Shown: positions 1 to 13,908 of the stretch, piece by piece
How positions within the stretch are numbered: the first letter of the stretch is position 1
Layout of the letters: every line of letters begins with the position of its first letter
Source: Clavaria fumosa
Lineage: Eukaryota > Basidiomycota > Agaricomycetes > Agaricales > Clavariaceae
Length of the DNA stretch: 64,000 nucleotides
NCBI GenBank assembly: GCA_951802425.1
Contig: OX637797.1
Span: forward strand, 1,922,001-1,986,000
Reading direction: 5' to 3'
Made by a program: the position numbers and the translations under genes
The notes under the pieces: model-generated
What the model saw: the letters and a program-made list of their open reading frames with translations, nothing else
What the model was told of the DNA's origin: nothing
Database searches by the model: none

Positions 1-1649
<1,649 letters not shown>

Positions 1650-1812
1650 TGACGTCGTGAAGGTCGACCACCAGGTGCGATCGCGAAAAAGCCTGCCCTA
1701 AGAAAACATGTGACTTTTGGCACCCCGATCGGCAATCTCCGTGAAGTGATCTCATCTCAAACTGACCCCCCTAAAACGGTGATGCATATCCGCGCCACAA
1801 CTCTCAACTGTT

Positions 1813-2900
1813 ATGGACGACCTGGCGCCGCTCGATCCTTCCTATGTCGAGGAGGTGCTCTCTAACCCTCCATTTGTCTCGATTCCGGGCGTTGTCAATT
1901 GTCGTGAACTCGGCTCTTACCGAACTAAATGTGGGCGTCAAGTGAGGCCGGGATTGGCCTTCCGATCTGCAGAAATATGGAACATCACCGATAAGGGTAA
2001 GTCGTCAAACGTTGGCACTGAAGGAAACAGCTCACAGACCTCTTATTTAGGCAAATCCCGTCTCAGAGCCTTGGGCATTGTCACCATCTTCGACCTAAGA
2101 TCGGACACCGAGATTCATAAATATGGTACTCCGCAACCCGACATTGAGGGCATCCAAATGCTTCATACACCAGTCTTCAAAACGGAAGATTACAGCCCAG
2201 AAATGATGGCCAAGTACGTACGTATCCTCGCCTGTCACCTAGTCTTGCCCATCAATCGTTCGTAGGCGGTTTCAATTATACGCAAGTGGTAAGACCGAAG
2301 CATTCATGGAACTGTACTCTCAGGTGCTTGATTATGGAGGGCCTGCATTTCGCGCAATATTCCGACATGTTAGAGATAGACCAACAGAATCCTTTCTCTT
2401 TCACTGCACAGGTCCGTTTAATTCTGCCTCTGGCATCTATTGAGTTAACAGCATCAATCTCGCAGCGGGGAAAGACAGGACCGGCGTCTTAGCAGCCCTT
2501 ATTCTTGAAGTATGTACATAAGCAAAATTGTTTCTTCATGCACAATAACACACAAACACCATAGCTCGCAGGCGTGTCTGATAATGACATTGCCACTGAC
2601 TACGCTCTGACTCGCGTCGGGCGTGAGCCGGCACGCGAGATGGTGATGGCTCGCCTAGCCTCCATACCCTTTTTCGCCACGGATACCCAGGCAGCTCTGA
2701 ACATGTTTACATGCCGGTACGCCTTATTTCTACTGTGAACATACTTATTTTGAACAGAACCAAGGCGGGAAACCATGTTAGCCTTCCTTGATCTCTTACG
2801 ACAACGCTATGGCGGAGTTGAGGGATACATGAAGACTTTTTTGCATTTCTCTGAGCACGATATCCATCTCATACGAAGTAATCTTTTAGTCGACATATGA
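1813..2900 (+). CDS. Tyrosine/serine protein phosphatase, Y_phosphatase3 family
   Basis: This is a predicted cytosolic protein phosphatase of the bacterial/fungal IphP-like tyrosine phosphatase family. The N-terminus has the family entry motif FVSIPGVVNCRELGSY, followed by GLAFRSAEIW and a conserved IFDLRSDTEIHKYG block that corresponds to the family's FDLRS element. After splicing, the catalytic P-loop reads FHCTAGKDRTGV, a complete CX5R signature with the cysteine nucleophile and arginine present. The C-terminal part (LAGVSDNDIATDYALTRVG and GVEGYMKT) also matches the family. About five short introns interrupt it (near 1995-2050, 2215-2265, 2410-2465, 2510-2565 and 2715-2760). The stop is at 2898-2900. 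The substrate cannot be told from sequence. Confidence 0.88.
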
Positions 2901-2994
2901 CCATCTCACACAGTCAAGAGTTCCTGTTACGATCTAGAGCTACATCACACCAACATTACTCCAATTGAGGGTAGCCATTACAGAGCATTCTGCT

Positions 2995-5900
2995 TCACGT
3001 CTTCTTGCTCAAACTATACGCCCGTTTGGACTTTTGGGCGGCGGCGGCGGCGACCGCCGCTGCTGCAGACGGAGGGCTTTGAGCCACTGGAGTGTTGGCT
3101 CCTGCAGGTGACATGGATGTCCACAAACCCGCTTGCGTCCTCGCTCGAGGATTCAACGGAGAAAGCACACCAGTCCTCGGCAGAGCAGACGCCACGCCCG
3201 AGGCTGACCCAGCGCCCGCTCCCGAGGCCTGTGGTGCCGGATTGGGCGGGATGTCGCCTGTGACCTTCCTTCGCATTGGCGGATGAGCCGCTGGGGTTCG
3301 AACATTTGACGGATTATCGGAAGCGACCGAGTAGCTGGTCGTGTCCGTGCCCAGAGCCTGTCGTCGAGCCTTCTCGTGCCTGGCTTGAGTGTTACGGAAG
3401 TGAATGAGGAGTTCTTGCCACCTGATATCTTCTCTCCCCAACTTTGATCGCGACGTTAGCGTGACTGATCTGCATTGTAATACGTAAAAAAACAAAGCAA
3501 AGCCGCAATAAAAGAACTCCGCGAACGGTTTAGGCGCAATCTGCAAGAACCCAGCGGAATTGACAGCGTTCAATCGATTCCGGAGCGATACAAACGCTGA
3601 ACTCTGCGGTAAGAGCATTAAAATTCCATACAAACACTTGAAGAGGTGGGGATATCGTTCTGGCTCGAGAAGTTGTAGGCGGATATCTGTGAGGAAGGCA
3701 TAAGCGGTAGCCAAGACATTAGATGATGGACAGACGAACATGTGAATACGGGAGATTCAATGAGCTGAACTAACTTGTCAATCTGCACTAACATTGGCAC
3801 CGTGACTTCCAGATCCGCGCTGTGAGCATTCACAATAAAGCCATGAGGTATTCGATGTCGTGGATGAACTCACAATATAGAGAGTAAGTTCGAAGCGTGT
3901 TCATAAGCCTGGGCGAGAAGACAGAGCGAGAATACGGCGACAGCATTATGACACCAAGATCGGTACAGCGTCGTGAAGAGGGCTTGGCCATCTTGCTATT
4001 CCGAGGTGCACGCCTGAGTTAGCCACAGATACAAAAGGACTCTTGAAAGAGACTCGCCCTTGTCTCGAGATTTTTCAGGCGTTTGCGAAAATCGGCGAGT
4101 TCAGGGGATGTCATAAGGATAAGATTTAGCTTCTGGACGATGACGCTGGCAAAGTCCAGGTCCTACGATCATGAGCATGTACAAAAGATAGAATTCAGGC
4201 TGATTCTCACGTCTTCTTTCTCCAAAATTTCTGCCAGTGTTTTGTAGATTCTCTCGGTGTTAAGATTTAAACACAGTTGACGTATGATGAGGCTGCCTCT
4301 GGTATCCAATAAACGTCTGTCTGTGCTAAAAAGCTCCAGAAGGTTCATCATGAATGCTTTGAAATAAGTCTCTTCAGAACTAGACGATATTTGCGCAAGC
4401 AGCTGCAAGTCTTGTTTGATCACCTTGTGCAGTGCAAATTGTCAAAAACGAGGTCGGCGTGAGCAGAATTCCTCACCTCTTCTGAGCTATCTGAGAGGGT
4501 TTTGAGTAGGGCAGGGAAGGTACCGTCATCCATGGCTAGAATCTAGAGACAACCTCAGCTGTGATACTCCGCCAAGTTTAAGAATGACACAGACCTTCTT
4601 CGGCGCCTTCTGATGTAGCATAATAAGCCATTTTAGAGCGGCGACGCGTGTCTCCTCGAATTCGCTCAGAAATTGAATCGTAAGCGCATTGACCGTCGCC
4701 TGGTAATCGAAGGGTTCCACTTCCTCCACGCCGCCATTTTCTAGAGTCCCATGAAGATTCGGCATTGAAGGTATCGCGGGCGCTGTCGGGGAGAGAGGCC
4801 GGCTTGGAGTAGTAGAAAATGGAGGAGACACAGTTTCGGCAGATGGTACTCGCGCGATGTCAACGGAACTCATCCGCGACTTCTGTGACGCCTTGTCATT
4901 CGATACAGTTAGAGGCTGTTGAATTGTGTCCACCTCAATTGCAGGGACGGGCAAATCTTTGGTCGCTTGCTGTCGTGATGAAGTAGCTGTCGATGCGGCA
5001 GGCGCCGCTGAGGAGCTTGGGATTGTACGCGTGCCTTTGGAAATTCCTTCCGAAGGGAAAGGAAGATTCTGGATAACATTCAAGAGCAACTTATTCGTAC
5101 GGATAGCAATGGTCTGAATCATCTCGACGTGATGAGCCAGATTTGGAAGAATGGCGGGAATAAGCCGTGGGGTAAATGGAAGCATGACTTCATGAGCAAA
5201 ACTAAGGAATTCGGCCAACCATCGCAAAGCAGTAGATTGCTGGATTTCGTCGTCTGGGAGGGGGTCAGAGTGTGCGCAAGTGAGCATTCACTATACTGAC
5301 GTTGAGCATCAAGTTGTTGAATGAGAATTTCAATGATGGCGGCGTAGTCGATTCGTACTCCTTGTCCAGGTATCCAAGCTGCAATATCCATCAGCAAAAC
5401 GATGGGGTGGTGCGACATAGGTTTGTACCTCCGCTCTCTCGGTAATCTTTCTCAGAGGTAAAATCTTCTCGATGAGGTGCATTTTCTTCTTCCGGTGAAT
5501 CATTCTCCGCGATAAAGACTGCGCGCTCGGAGGGAGAAAGCGTGATGTCAGGAAGCCGCTCCCGTTCATAGTCGGATCGTCGCATGTTTTCTGGAGAGTC
5601 CGTCTCCCGTTTCAATTTGCCCTGGTCCTCTGCGCGTTTCTGCAGCATACTGACATCGCGAATCTCACGTAAAAAGTCGGCGAGCAAATTTTGCGTTGCG
5701 ACCCGGACATCTTCAGTTGGATCGGAGAGGTACTTCCTGCAAATCGTGAACTTAAAAGAGTTCAGATGATAAATGAGGGTCAAGACATACAGAAGTCCAT
5801 CTAGAAATTGTGGAAGGTAAGATATCAGTTCTAACTCCGGCACGGAATCCAGTACAGTTATCCACGAGACTAAGTAGCTCCTGGTGAACGGGCTGAGAAC

Positions 5901-6734
5901 GTGGATACGGTCCGCAAGGAGTGGAATGAAGTGTGCAAGCGAAAACGCTTTCTTCGCACTAGGACAGTCACCTGCATTTCCGCTGCCGTCGGGGTATGGC
6001 ACGAGGACGCTGTGCTGTGAGTAGGAGTCAGCGAGCTCTCTGATCTGCTCCGTTTCTGGATATTGAGGGATGTACACAGAAGCCGACTCCGCCACGATGT
6101 CTTTCAGCAGGCGGTCAAGAAGTTCGGCTCCATTCTTGACGGACAACTCGGAGTCAGCAGCAAGCTTGATAGAGAGCGCGAGTTTGAGCAGTACATCAAG
6201 AACATCCGTAAATTGCGCTCACCTTACTGAGCGCGTCGAAGATTGGATTGAAGTATACCAGGACTTCGCCCTTAGACACCTTTGCGATGTTGTACAGACA
6301 CTCAGCCGAGAAGTAGCGAATCCTGTTCTCCGTATCCGTAAAGCACACGAGGAGAGGTTCCAAGAACTTCCCCATGTAAGGCGCTACGTCGACCCCGAGA
6401 GCGATAGCGGTTCCGGCCAAACCGATCAAGCCGCCGTTCCTCACATGTAACTGGTTCGAAGTATTACTGAACATCTCAACTAGCTGGTCTATAATTTGGT
6501 TTATCTTGCGTTGGTCGCCTTGCTGATGGCAGTCTCGGATTTGCCTGTCAAGAGAAAGAGCGCGTCAGACGCGGGGCGTCTCTAGTTCGGGATGAACAGA
6601 CTTCTCGAGGTCCAGAGCAGCAGATTTCCGCTTCTCATAAATCTTGTCAACCAGATGTTTCGCAATACTGGACTCTGCTCGAGATGCTTGAATGTGTTGT
6701 CTATAAGCAGTTTTATATATGGTTACGTACCCAT
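2995..6734 (-). CDS. VAC14: VAC14, scaffold of the Fab1/PIKfyve lipid kinase complex
   Basis: VAC14 is a HEAT-repeat scaffold that holds the PI(3)P 5-kinase Fab1 and the phosphatase Fig4 on the vacuole and endosome membrane and so controls PI(3,5)P2. Read on the minus strand, the family N-terminus is [18 protein letters not shown]. It joins through a donor at AAGTCTGT to [20 protein letters not shown]. Next come [17 protein letters not shown] and [14 protein letters not shown] (Fab1-binding HEAT region). The C-terminal Fig4-binding region carries [13 protein letters not shown] and LRNRLNAV, and the protein ends in an Ala/Pro/Ser-rich tail at 2995. Roughly ten introns are present. The start codon is not resolved. 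An ATG at 6734 would require a 26-nt intron, which is too short, so the first exon may lie a little further upstream. It is divergent from the RING ligase gene. Confidence 0.93.
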
Positions 6735-7009
6735 AACGGCTCAGACTTGAAGCGGATAGGGCAGTGACATAGACAGCGACACGCGCAGCGCAATTAGCAG
6801 AGTTTCCGCACCCGATTTCCGTGCACCTGTTGAGGTTAAAAGCTCTGAGAATGCAGGGGCCTTGCGCCCGGAAGCTTGTACGTTGGAGACCTGTGCATAT
6901 TTGAGGCGGGTCACTCGTGTTTGAATCAGACGCCGTTGCCAAACAAAGGACACCTGCGCGATCGAAAGCGTCCGGCATCGGTTTCAATGCCTTCCAATCC
7001 ATCGTGACC

Positions 7010-8579
7010 ATGTTGTTGGATTCCCCCCAGGACGTGCCTAAAAAATATCTTGCGTATATTGGCACAGGGATAAGTCCCGATGTCACTAAAAGGTGTCCCT
7101 CTCTACTCGTCCTACGCGTAGTCGCGCATTTCCTGATCAACCTCATTCGTAGGGGGAAGAAACAGGCTTCGGAAGCCCTCGAACCTGAGGCAAGTATCTC
7201 GGCCTTAACTCTTCGTGTACCTCCAACGCTCGTGTCGCCCAAGAAGTGTGCGTCTCATGCTCCCACGTCCGACCTTTCTCGTTGGGTGATACCACTCCCA
7301 CATAGCGAAGCGGGTGGAGACGCGTCCTTGCCCCGTCTGCAACGAGTCCATTCCGCTGCGGCTCATACCTGCACATGCATTACTAGAGAATGAAAGGGTG
7401 CAGGACATCATGACGAGCATTGGATCAACGGACTTCCTAGGCGAGGAATACAACGCCCGGTACGTATATTTTCTCGGTTTAGTCGAATCGCAACTTCTTA
7501 CGCATCCGATTGCGTAGCCTGGTCGCGTCAAGCCGTCGTTCCGCTGTGAGAGCTCGCAAGACCATCACTGCCCGTTCTCTCAAGTTGCTAGATACCGTCT
7601 CTCGATGCGGAAAGACTATTGAAACCATTAAACGGCATCGTAAGAAACGGAATATGAGACTGCGGGAGATAACTAAGGATGAAGACGATATGTGCGCCGC
7701 TTCGAGTGCTGCGAGAAGCGCATTTTCGTGTCCTATCTGCCTACATCCAGTTGGAGGAGACGAAGACGAGAAGAGCGCCCACGTGGATGCTTGCTTGACA
7801 TTCGAGGCTGAGAGGTTGAGAGCACAAGAGATAGGCGCGAGAGAAGGTACTTTGAACGGAAGCGCCGAGGCAGAAGTAGATGGCATGAGTTTTAGAGGCA
7901 TGTTCCTATGTAATTTGCCCTCTTGGGATGCCACATTTATTCGTTTGGAACAGGCACTGGCTTTTACATACGTGACAGAAACGCTCAAGACGTTGAGGAC
8001 GAGATAAACATAGATGGCGAAGACGAACAAGTCTTTGGAGACCCCCAATTCACTGAAGAAGATATCCTTCCGCTGTCAACTGAAGCATCATGCGATGGTG
8101 AAAGAGACGACCAGCATCCAGAAGGATATCCGCCTACGGAGGATAAAACTCTCCGCGAACTCGTGGCCGAGGGCAAGGGCATGATATGTAACAAAGAGGC
8201 GACACAAACAATCAAGGTGATAGACCCTGGCATCATGGACGCTATAGACAAGGACATCGCTTCCGCGCGCCGGCTAGGCCATCCGGCTGCTTTGATTATA
8301 GCGCTCGAGGCTAAGGTCAAGCAGTTGGTACGTTGTCGCTTTCACTAACCGTGTGTTATCCTCAAGACGTCTTCGTTGTAGGAACTTACGCGAATGACGG
8401 GCTCGACGTCTCTGCTCTGTCGCATCTGCTTAGACCCATATTCTGAGCCAACGACCTCGACTGGGTGCTGGCACACTTGCTGCCAAGAATGCTGGCTGCG
8501 ATGTCTAGGTTCGAACAAGTTGTGTCCGATATGCAAACGGATCACGACAGCGACAGAATTGCGGAGAATTTACTTATGA
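7010..8579 (+). CDS. RING-type E3 ubiquitin ligase, RNF220-like
   Basis: This is a predicted ubiquitin ligase. The start of the recognisable protein (from 7306) is a zinc-finger-like block, CPVCNESIPLRLIPAH. A basic middle part follows, with a second CPICLHPVGGDEDE...HVDACL finger near 7730-7800 and an acidic linker. The C-terminal RING is encoded in the last exon (8383-8579): LLCRICLDPYSEP, then CWHTCCQECWL, then CPICK, ending in LRRIYL. The spacing and the LRRIYL end match the RNF220 C-terminus closely. Introns are seen near 7215-7305, 7460-7510, 7897-7949 and 8328-8382. The 5' exon is uncertain. One workable model splices a frame containing the ATG at 7010 to 7306 with a phase-1 join, but other short exons are possible. 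Confidence 0.85.
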
Positions 8580-8947
8580 TCGGTGAATAGTGATAGATAC
8601 GCATTTCATCATCGCATTGCTGTCTTGTCGTGAACAAGTTTTAATCTAAATATCGTGTTAGATTATGAGGATTTTACGGTGATGCAGAAGGGGAGAGTGC
8701 CGCAGTCAGATCTGGCCTTGATATATCCGCATGAGGCGTGCATCCATAAACCATAGAAGAGGTTACAGGAATGACGTCGATGCCCAAAGAGCTCGTCAGA
8801 GCACGGCGGACAGCCGTGCCACTACCACAGTATAATCCTCGCGGTCGTTGAGAGGTAAATGAACGCCACTCACCACACTGATGGTAAGCCGTTGGAAAGT
8901 TGACTTCAGCCAGAGAGACTCGAATAGATAGGTTAATGGAGCGTTAT
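8580..8947. other. Intergenic, between convergent RING ligase and TOM7
   Basis: This 368-bp spacer lies between the stop of the RING gene and the stop of TOM7 on the other strand, so it holds two 3' untranslated regions. The 8635-8690 part is AT-rich. No coding frame can be supported. Confidence 0.5.
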
Positions 8948-9274
8948 TCAAGCCAGAGGACTGATAAGCCTGCATGGTTGGGTCAAATCGAAAAGCGTGT
9001 TGTACGCGTGGTCAGCACTCACTTGATTAATGACGGCTGGGGGTTGCTCCGCGTGTAGCCAATGTAGATGATGAACGGTATCCAGCCGTAATGTAGGACG
9101 ACCTGAAGAAAAACCCGCCTCAGAGCAGCCTCGCAGTCGAACTTAAATATGCCATTTACCCTTGCTACTTCCACTGCTTTCACAACACGTTCCTACACGT
9201 AGGAAACGATAAGCAACCGGCCCCGCCACCCTGAAGAGTATTCTGCGGCGCACCTTTGTCTCTTCTGATAACAT
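8948..9274 (-). CDS. TOM7: TOM7, small subunit of the mitochondrial outer-membrane translocase
   Basis: Tom7 is a tail-anchored subunit that modulates TOM complex assembly. It is encoded by four tiny exons on the minus strand: 9254-9274, 9160-9192, 9023-9102 and 8948-8969. The introns are about 61, 57 and 53 nt, all GT-AG. Together they give 156 nt, a 51-residue protein. The diagnostic core is VVLHYGWIPFIIYIGYTRSN followed by PQPSLIKLISPLA, which matches the HYGWIPF signature and the single membrane span of Tom7. The N-terminus, MLSEETKERVVKAVEVAR, is the usual amphipathic cytosolic part. All three joins keep frame and the length is normal for the family. No exon exceeds 80 nt, so a minimum-length ORF scan misses the gene. 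It is divergent from eIF3f, with 114 bp between starts. Confidence 0.92.
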
Positions 9275-9388
9275 TTCTCGGTGAACGCAGCAATTGACCT
9301 TGATTGGTTGGTTGCAACAAACGCTGGCGCCACTCCGTCAAAAATTTATTCGCGACTGCCCTGCCACTGCACTCGCCTACCGCTCAAC

Positions 9389-10608
9389 ATGTCCCTCGGG
9401 CCCTTGTCTTCAGCCATCCATATTCAAGGCGCACCGTCAGCCGCGAACCAAAATGCACCGTACGTGAAGAAAAACGTAACGTATCAGAATTTCTCAATGA
9501 GGTCTTTACAGACGCACGCCTGCGAGCCTGACCATCCATCCCCTTGCACTCTTCTCTATACTGGACCACTACCTGCGGCGCACAGACGAGCAGCCGCGTG
9601 TCATCGGCACACTCCTCGGCACGCGCACCGAGCACGACGTCCAGGTCCGCTCCTCCTTCGCCGTGCTCCACAGCGAAACGAGCGAGCAGGTCGCCGTCGA
9701 CAAAGAGTACCACAGGACCATGTACGAGCTGCACCAGAAGGTGCACCCAAAGGAGGTCATCGTCGGCTGGTGAGTCGCGTCTTTCCCTGTGTCCTTGCCT
9801 GCGCGTGGGTCGTTAATCATTCAGTGCCCGAACCTTTATGCGCACTCCTCGCGTTGCAGGTACTCGACAGGATCGAACCTCAACACGTATTCGGCGCTCA
9901 TACACAACTTCTACTCCCAGGAGACATCACCGCATCCAGCCGTCCACATCGCGCTCAACACGGGCGTCGAAGACGGTGAGCCGGCGGGAGTAAAAGCATA
10001 TGTGAGGTACGTCATTTCAGAGCCCCCGGCGTTGATTACCTCGCATCGTATTCATGACACTTCTCACTCACAGCTCACCGTTGGGCGTGGTTCAAAAAGC
10101 AGAGAACTGTGTCTTTGTACCAGTACCCTGCGAGCTCCGGTTTCATAACGCGGAAAGGAGTGGTGGTTGGTGATCTCTGCTTTATAGACCACAGCCCATC
10201 TCAAGAGAACTTCCTGTAGTCGACCTTCTACTACAAGCCGCATCCGATCCGACAATGCAGACATCGCCGGTGTCTGATCTCGAATTGCTTGAGCGATCTC
10301 TCCAGACCGTCACTAGTATGCTCGATCGCGTCCTGACATACGTGCGCGCCGTCTTGGCAGGCGAAGTTGAGGGAGACCCTACATTAGGAAGGTATCTGAT
10401 GGACACGTTGGGCGCGAGTACGGAGAGTTTAGAAAAGGGCGGTTTCAATGCGAGCTTACAGGTGCGAGAATATTACGTGCAAGACCGGAATGTTTTCTAA
10501 TGATTGGGACGTGACCACCAGGACACGCTCATGGTTTCGTATTTGGCAAATCTCGTGCGATCACAAGCGGAGATCTCCTCGAGACTGGCACTTGCTACGG
10601 CCTCATGA
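9389..10608 (+). CDS. EIF3F: Translation initiation factor eIF3 subunit F
   Basis: eIF3f is an MPN-domain subunit of the eIF3 complex, which recruits mRNA to the 40S ribosome. After the start (MSLGPLSS) and two early introns the MPN domain reads [18 protein letters not shown] and [20 protein letters not shown], then PKEVIVGW. Across an intron comes [20 protein letters not shown]. Where catalytic JAMM proteases have HxHP after VGWY, this protein has STG, so it is an inactive MPN-minus domain as expected for eIF3f. The C-terminal helical part is NAERSGVV..., [20 protein letters not shown] and the last exon [20 protein letters not shown], with TGA at 10606-10608. It converges on ureF with only 26 bp between stops. 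Confidence 0.93.
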
Positions 10609-10634
10609 TTTGTATGTATCACGAGGTATATAGC

Positions 10635-11533
10635 CTACGAGTTGAAAATGCGCGAATGCTGTAGATCGTGTCGGGTGGCCAAAATCTCACCCAACGGCCA
10701 AGTGGTTGCCGGCCCATGCATCACATCTTCAGAATCTGGTTCGGGATCCAGGATCCCCGTACGCAGCGCCGCGCATCGTATGGACTCGGAGCGCACAAGA
10801 GGCTGGACGAGATGTCGCAAAAGTTGCTGAGCGGCATACGGGCCGAGGGCATTCAAGCGGACGGATGCGGAGAGTACGCTCCGGGCATGCAGGAAGAGGT
10901 GGAGGAATTGCGCACGCTCTAGGACAGTGCGTGAAAGGGGCTCAATTTCACCTAACTCCCATGACAAATAATTCCGAGGAGGAACATGCCTCGTGAGAGT
11001 CCAAGAGTGGCAGTCAAGACGCCCCAGCATATGGGCAGATGACCGTGAATTTCGCCTTTTCTCACGAGCAATTTGAGCTCGTCCACGAGTGCTGCAAGTC
11101 GGACTTCCTTCGGATCAGTGTGGTCGGATGAGCGTGCCGACAATGGCTGCGAGAACCCCCTGGTGTAAAGGGTGAGCAAGGCAACACCTTGTGATTTCGA
11201 CGCGCGCCTTGCGACGTGATTGAGGGTCGTGGCATCGTACAGCTCATCCAGGGTTCTGATGCTGGTCAACACGTCTCCGATTCTGTCCGCGCGGTAAATT
11301 TCGACGACCCGATGGGCATCGGAGACAAACGGCAGCGAGCTGTGCGCATAATTGTTAAGGCTGTCCTGGACGAATTCGATGGTGGAGGTGAATCCATGCT
11401 TCATGTACGATTCCAAACCGGACGAAGCGACGAAAGATCCGGTAGGTAGGTTGCTATCTGCGAGCAAAAGTAGGATGTACTCCTCGTCGTCGTCGTTGTT
11501 GCCGAAGGCCATGGCGAAATTGGTTCCGGCCAT
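10635..11533 (-). CDS. ureF: Urease accessory protein UreF
   Basis: UreF works with UreD and UreG to load nickel into urease. The minus-strand ORF starts at ATG 11533 (MAGTNFAMAFGNNDDDEEYI) and enters the family motif LLLLADSNLPTGSFVASSGL within 30 residues. It continues through HRVVEIYRADRIGDVLTSIR, an all-helical core (RASKSQGVALLTLYTRGF) and HGHLPICWGVLTATLGLSR. After an intron near 10925-10985 the last exon reads FLHLFLHARSVLSASVRLNA, GPYAAQQLLRHLVQPLV and stops at 10635. A reading frame extends upstream to 11719, but that part is low-complexity and overlaps the divergent AFG1 start, so the internal Met is preferred. Urease and the other accessory genes are not in this window. Confidence 0.93.
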
Positions 11534-11678
11534 GAGATCACGTGGAGCGTCCAGTCCATTTATGTAGCACGCTTTCAACCCTGTTGCCAAAACAGTGAAA
11601 CCTCGCTTGACTCTCGCCTCCATCTGTGCTCTAGGCACCTCTCCCAGCCCTGGGTGACTTACCCCGTCAGACTCCACC

Positions 11679-13630
11679 ATGACATGGCGTACAGTTCGAC
11701 CACAGGTCGTTGCTCTCACCAGGCCTCATGGGGCCTTGCTTCGGCCTAGTCATCACTGTCGTACGGCTGCTCACTTCTCGGTTCCAACGGGCAGGACCCA
11801 ACCGTCTCATCTGTCCCAAGTCCCGTCGCATCACTTTAATTCCACTCTGGCTAATATCGGTCATTCTTCTGGCTTCTCCGCTGCTGAGTCCGCCATTCTG
11901 CATGGCAACGGTCTTTCCGGCTCTTCTAATTCATCTAATCCTTTTTTTACGCCTCCACCTATGAGTGAGCAATCATCTAATATTGGCCTAAAATGTCTTT
12001 GTTGAACTCTGCATAGGTCCCATCACTCCTCTTCAACGATATTATCAATTAGTAGAATCCGGTACATTGCGTGGCGACGAACACCAGACTCGTATCATAC
12101 AGAAACTACAGAATTTACATGAGAGACTTATGACTTACGATCCGCCAATGATACCCGTCGCATCTGAGTCAAATTCACTGGCACGTTTTACATCTTTTCC
12201 TCCACCCCCGATTTCTCACCCCCACTCCGCAGTTGTCCCGGATCTTTTCTTATGCCGCCCCTGAAATCCTCGTGTCGCCCGAGAGCACACCCAAGGGCCT
12301 GTATCTCTACGGCGACGTCGGGACAGGCAAGACGATGCTTATGGATCTCTTCTACACAACTCTGCCGCCCTCCGTGAAGCGCAAGCGACGCGTGCACTTT
12401 CACGCCTTCATGATCGACGTGCATAAGCGCATCCACGCCGTTAAGCTGGCTATGGGCCCGAACGGCGGGGATCCCATCCTCCCAGTCGCGCGCGAGCTGG
12501 CGAACGAGGCTTGCGTGCTTTGTTTTGACGAGTTTCAGGTAAAAAGCCAGGCTCTGTGTTGCCAACGTCTCTAACAAACAATACAATTGTCTAGGTCACT
12601 GATATCGCTGATGCTATGATTCTCCGACGCCTTCTCGAAAGCCTGATCAACTTTGGCGTTGTTTGCATCTTAACTTCCAAGTGGGGTTTCTCCTGATAAT
12701 CGTGTCCGAGCTTTTTTTAACGGTCTCTTCTCCTACCAGTCGACACCCAGACGGTCTGTACAAGAACGGCATCCAACGGTCGAGCTTCCTGCCCGCCATC
12801 GAGCTGCTCAAGACGCGGTTCGAGGTGACGGACCTGGACTCAGGGACGGACTACCGGCGGATCCCCCGCGCGCTATCGCACGTGTACTTCCACCCGCTCA
12901 ACGACACGAACAGGCTTGAGGTATCCAAGATCTTCCATTCACTCGCCTCTGCGAACCCTGCGGACCCGCTCATCCAGGACCGCGCGATTCAAGTTTGGGG
13001 TCGCACGCTCCGCGTTCCTGAGAGCACAAGCCGCATCGCGCGCTTCACGTTTGAAGGCCTGTGTGGCAAGCCGCTGAGCGCAGCGGACTATCTTGAGGTG
13101 ACCAAGACATTTGGGACCATTTTCCTGCTAGACGTGCCGAAGATGGGCCTAGACAAGAAGGACATGGCGAGGAGGTTTATCACCTTCATAGATGGTTCGT
13201 GCACATCACGTCATTGTTCTAATGTGGCTGACGCGTTCGTTTGTGGATTTCCAGCTTGTTACGAGAGCAAGGTACATAGAACGATCTCTGACGTATGAAA
13301 TAATGCTAAGACGTGACTTCCTTTCCCAGGTCAAGCTCTTCGTGACCTCCGAAGTGCCCATCTATAGAATATTCACGGATGAACCTGCCGCCGCTGGACC
13401 CCAGAGTCCCTCAGACCATATGCGCAACGTTATGGATGAATTGGTGAGCCTTTGTTGCGTCGTCCTCCCCGAATGTATTAATAACCTGCGTGATTCTTCA
13501 GGGGCTCTCAGATCAGGTCGTCGGCAGCAGTTCGCTGTTCACCGGCGAAGAGGAGGTGTTCGCATTTGCACGAGCGTGCTCAAGGCTAGTGCAGATGGGA
13601 AGCAGGGAGTGGGCAGAAATGTCGGGTTAG
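11679..13630 (+). CDS. AFG1: AFG1/LACE1-type mitochondrial ATPase
   Basis: AFG1 proteins are P-loop ATPases of the mitochondrial inner membrane that help clear or assemble respiratory-chain subunits. The N-terminus (MTWRTVRPQVVALTRPHGAL) is Arg-rich with almost no acidic residues, as expected for a matrix presequence. The family block ITPLQRYYQLVESGTLRGDE follows the second exon. Walker A is GLYLYGDVGTGKTMLMDLFY and Walker B is VLCFDEFQVTDIADAMI; the exons join at FDEFQ|VTDIAD. The C-terminal half contains NRHPDGLYKNGIQR, ALSHVYFHPL and VKLFVTSEVPIYRIF. About six introns interrupt it. The stop is TAG at 13628-13630 (GSREWAEMSG). It is divergent from ureF across a 145-bp shared promoter region. 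Confidence 0.93.
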
Positions 13631-13908
13631 ATCCCCTTTAATAGATCATGTCTCCAAACCGGATTTTGTGTATCATGTGCGGAAATTTGTATGCGTTGGA
13701 TGGATAGATGTAGTTGAATTTTGAACGCTTGAATGTTCTGCAAAACAGTCTTTTGTAAGGTCAAAAAGTTCGGACTGAGGTTTCAATGGAGTTTGGTGGT
13801 ACTACTTAGGACACAGTTTCTTTCTCTTCTTCTTTCGACCAGGCAAGGACACGGACGGGATCTTTATCCCACAACCGCAGACACCCAACTATCCCCAACT
13901 ACAATCAT

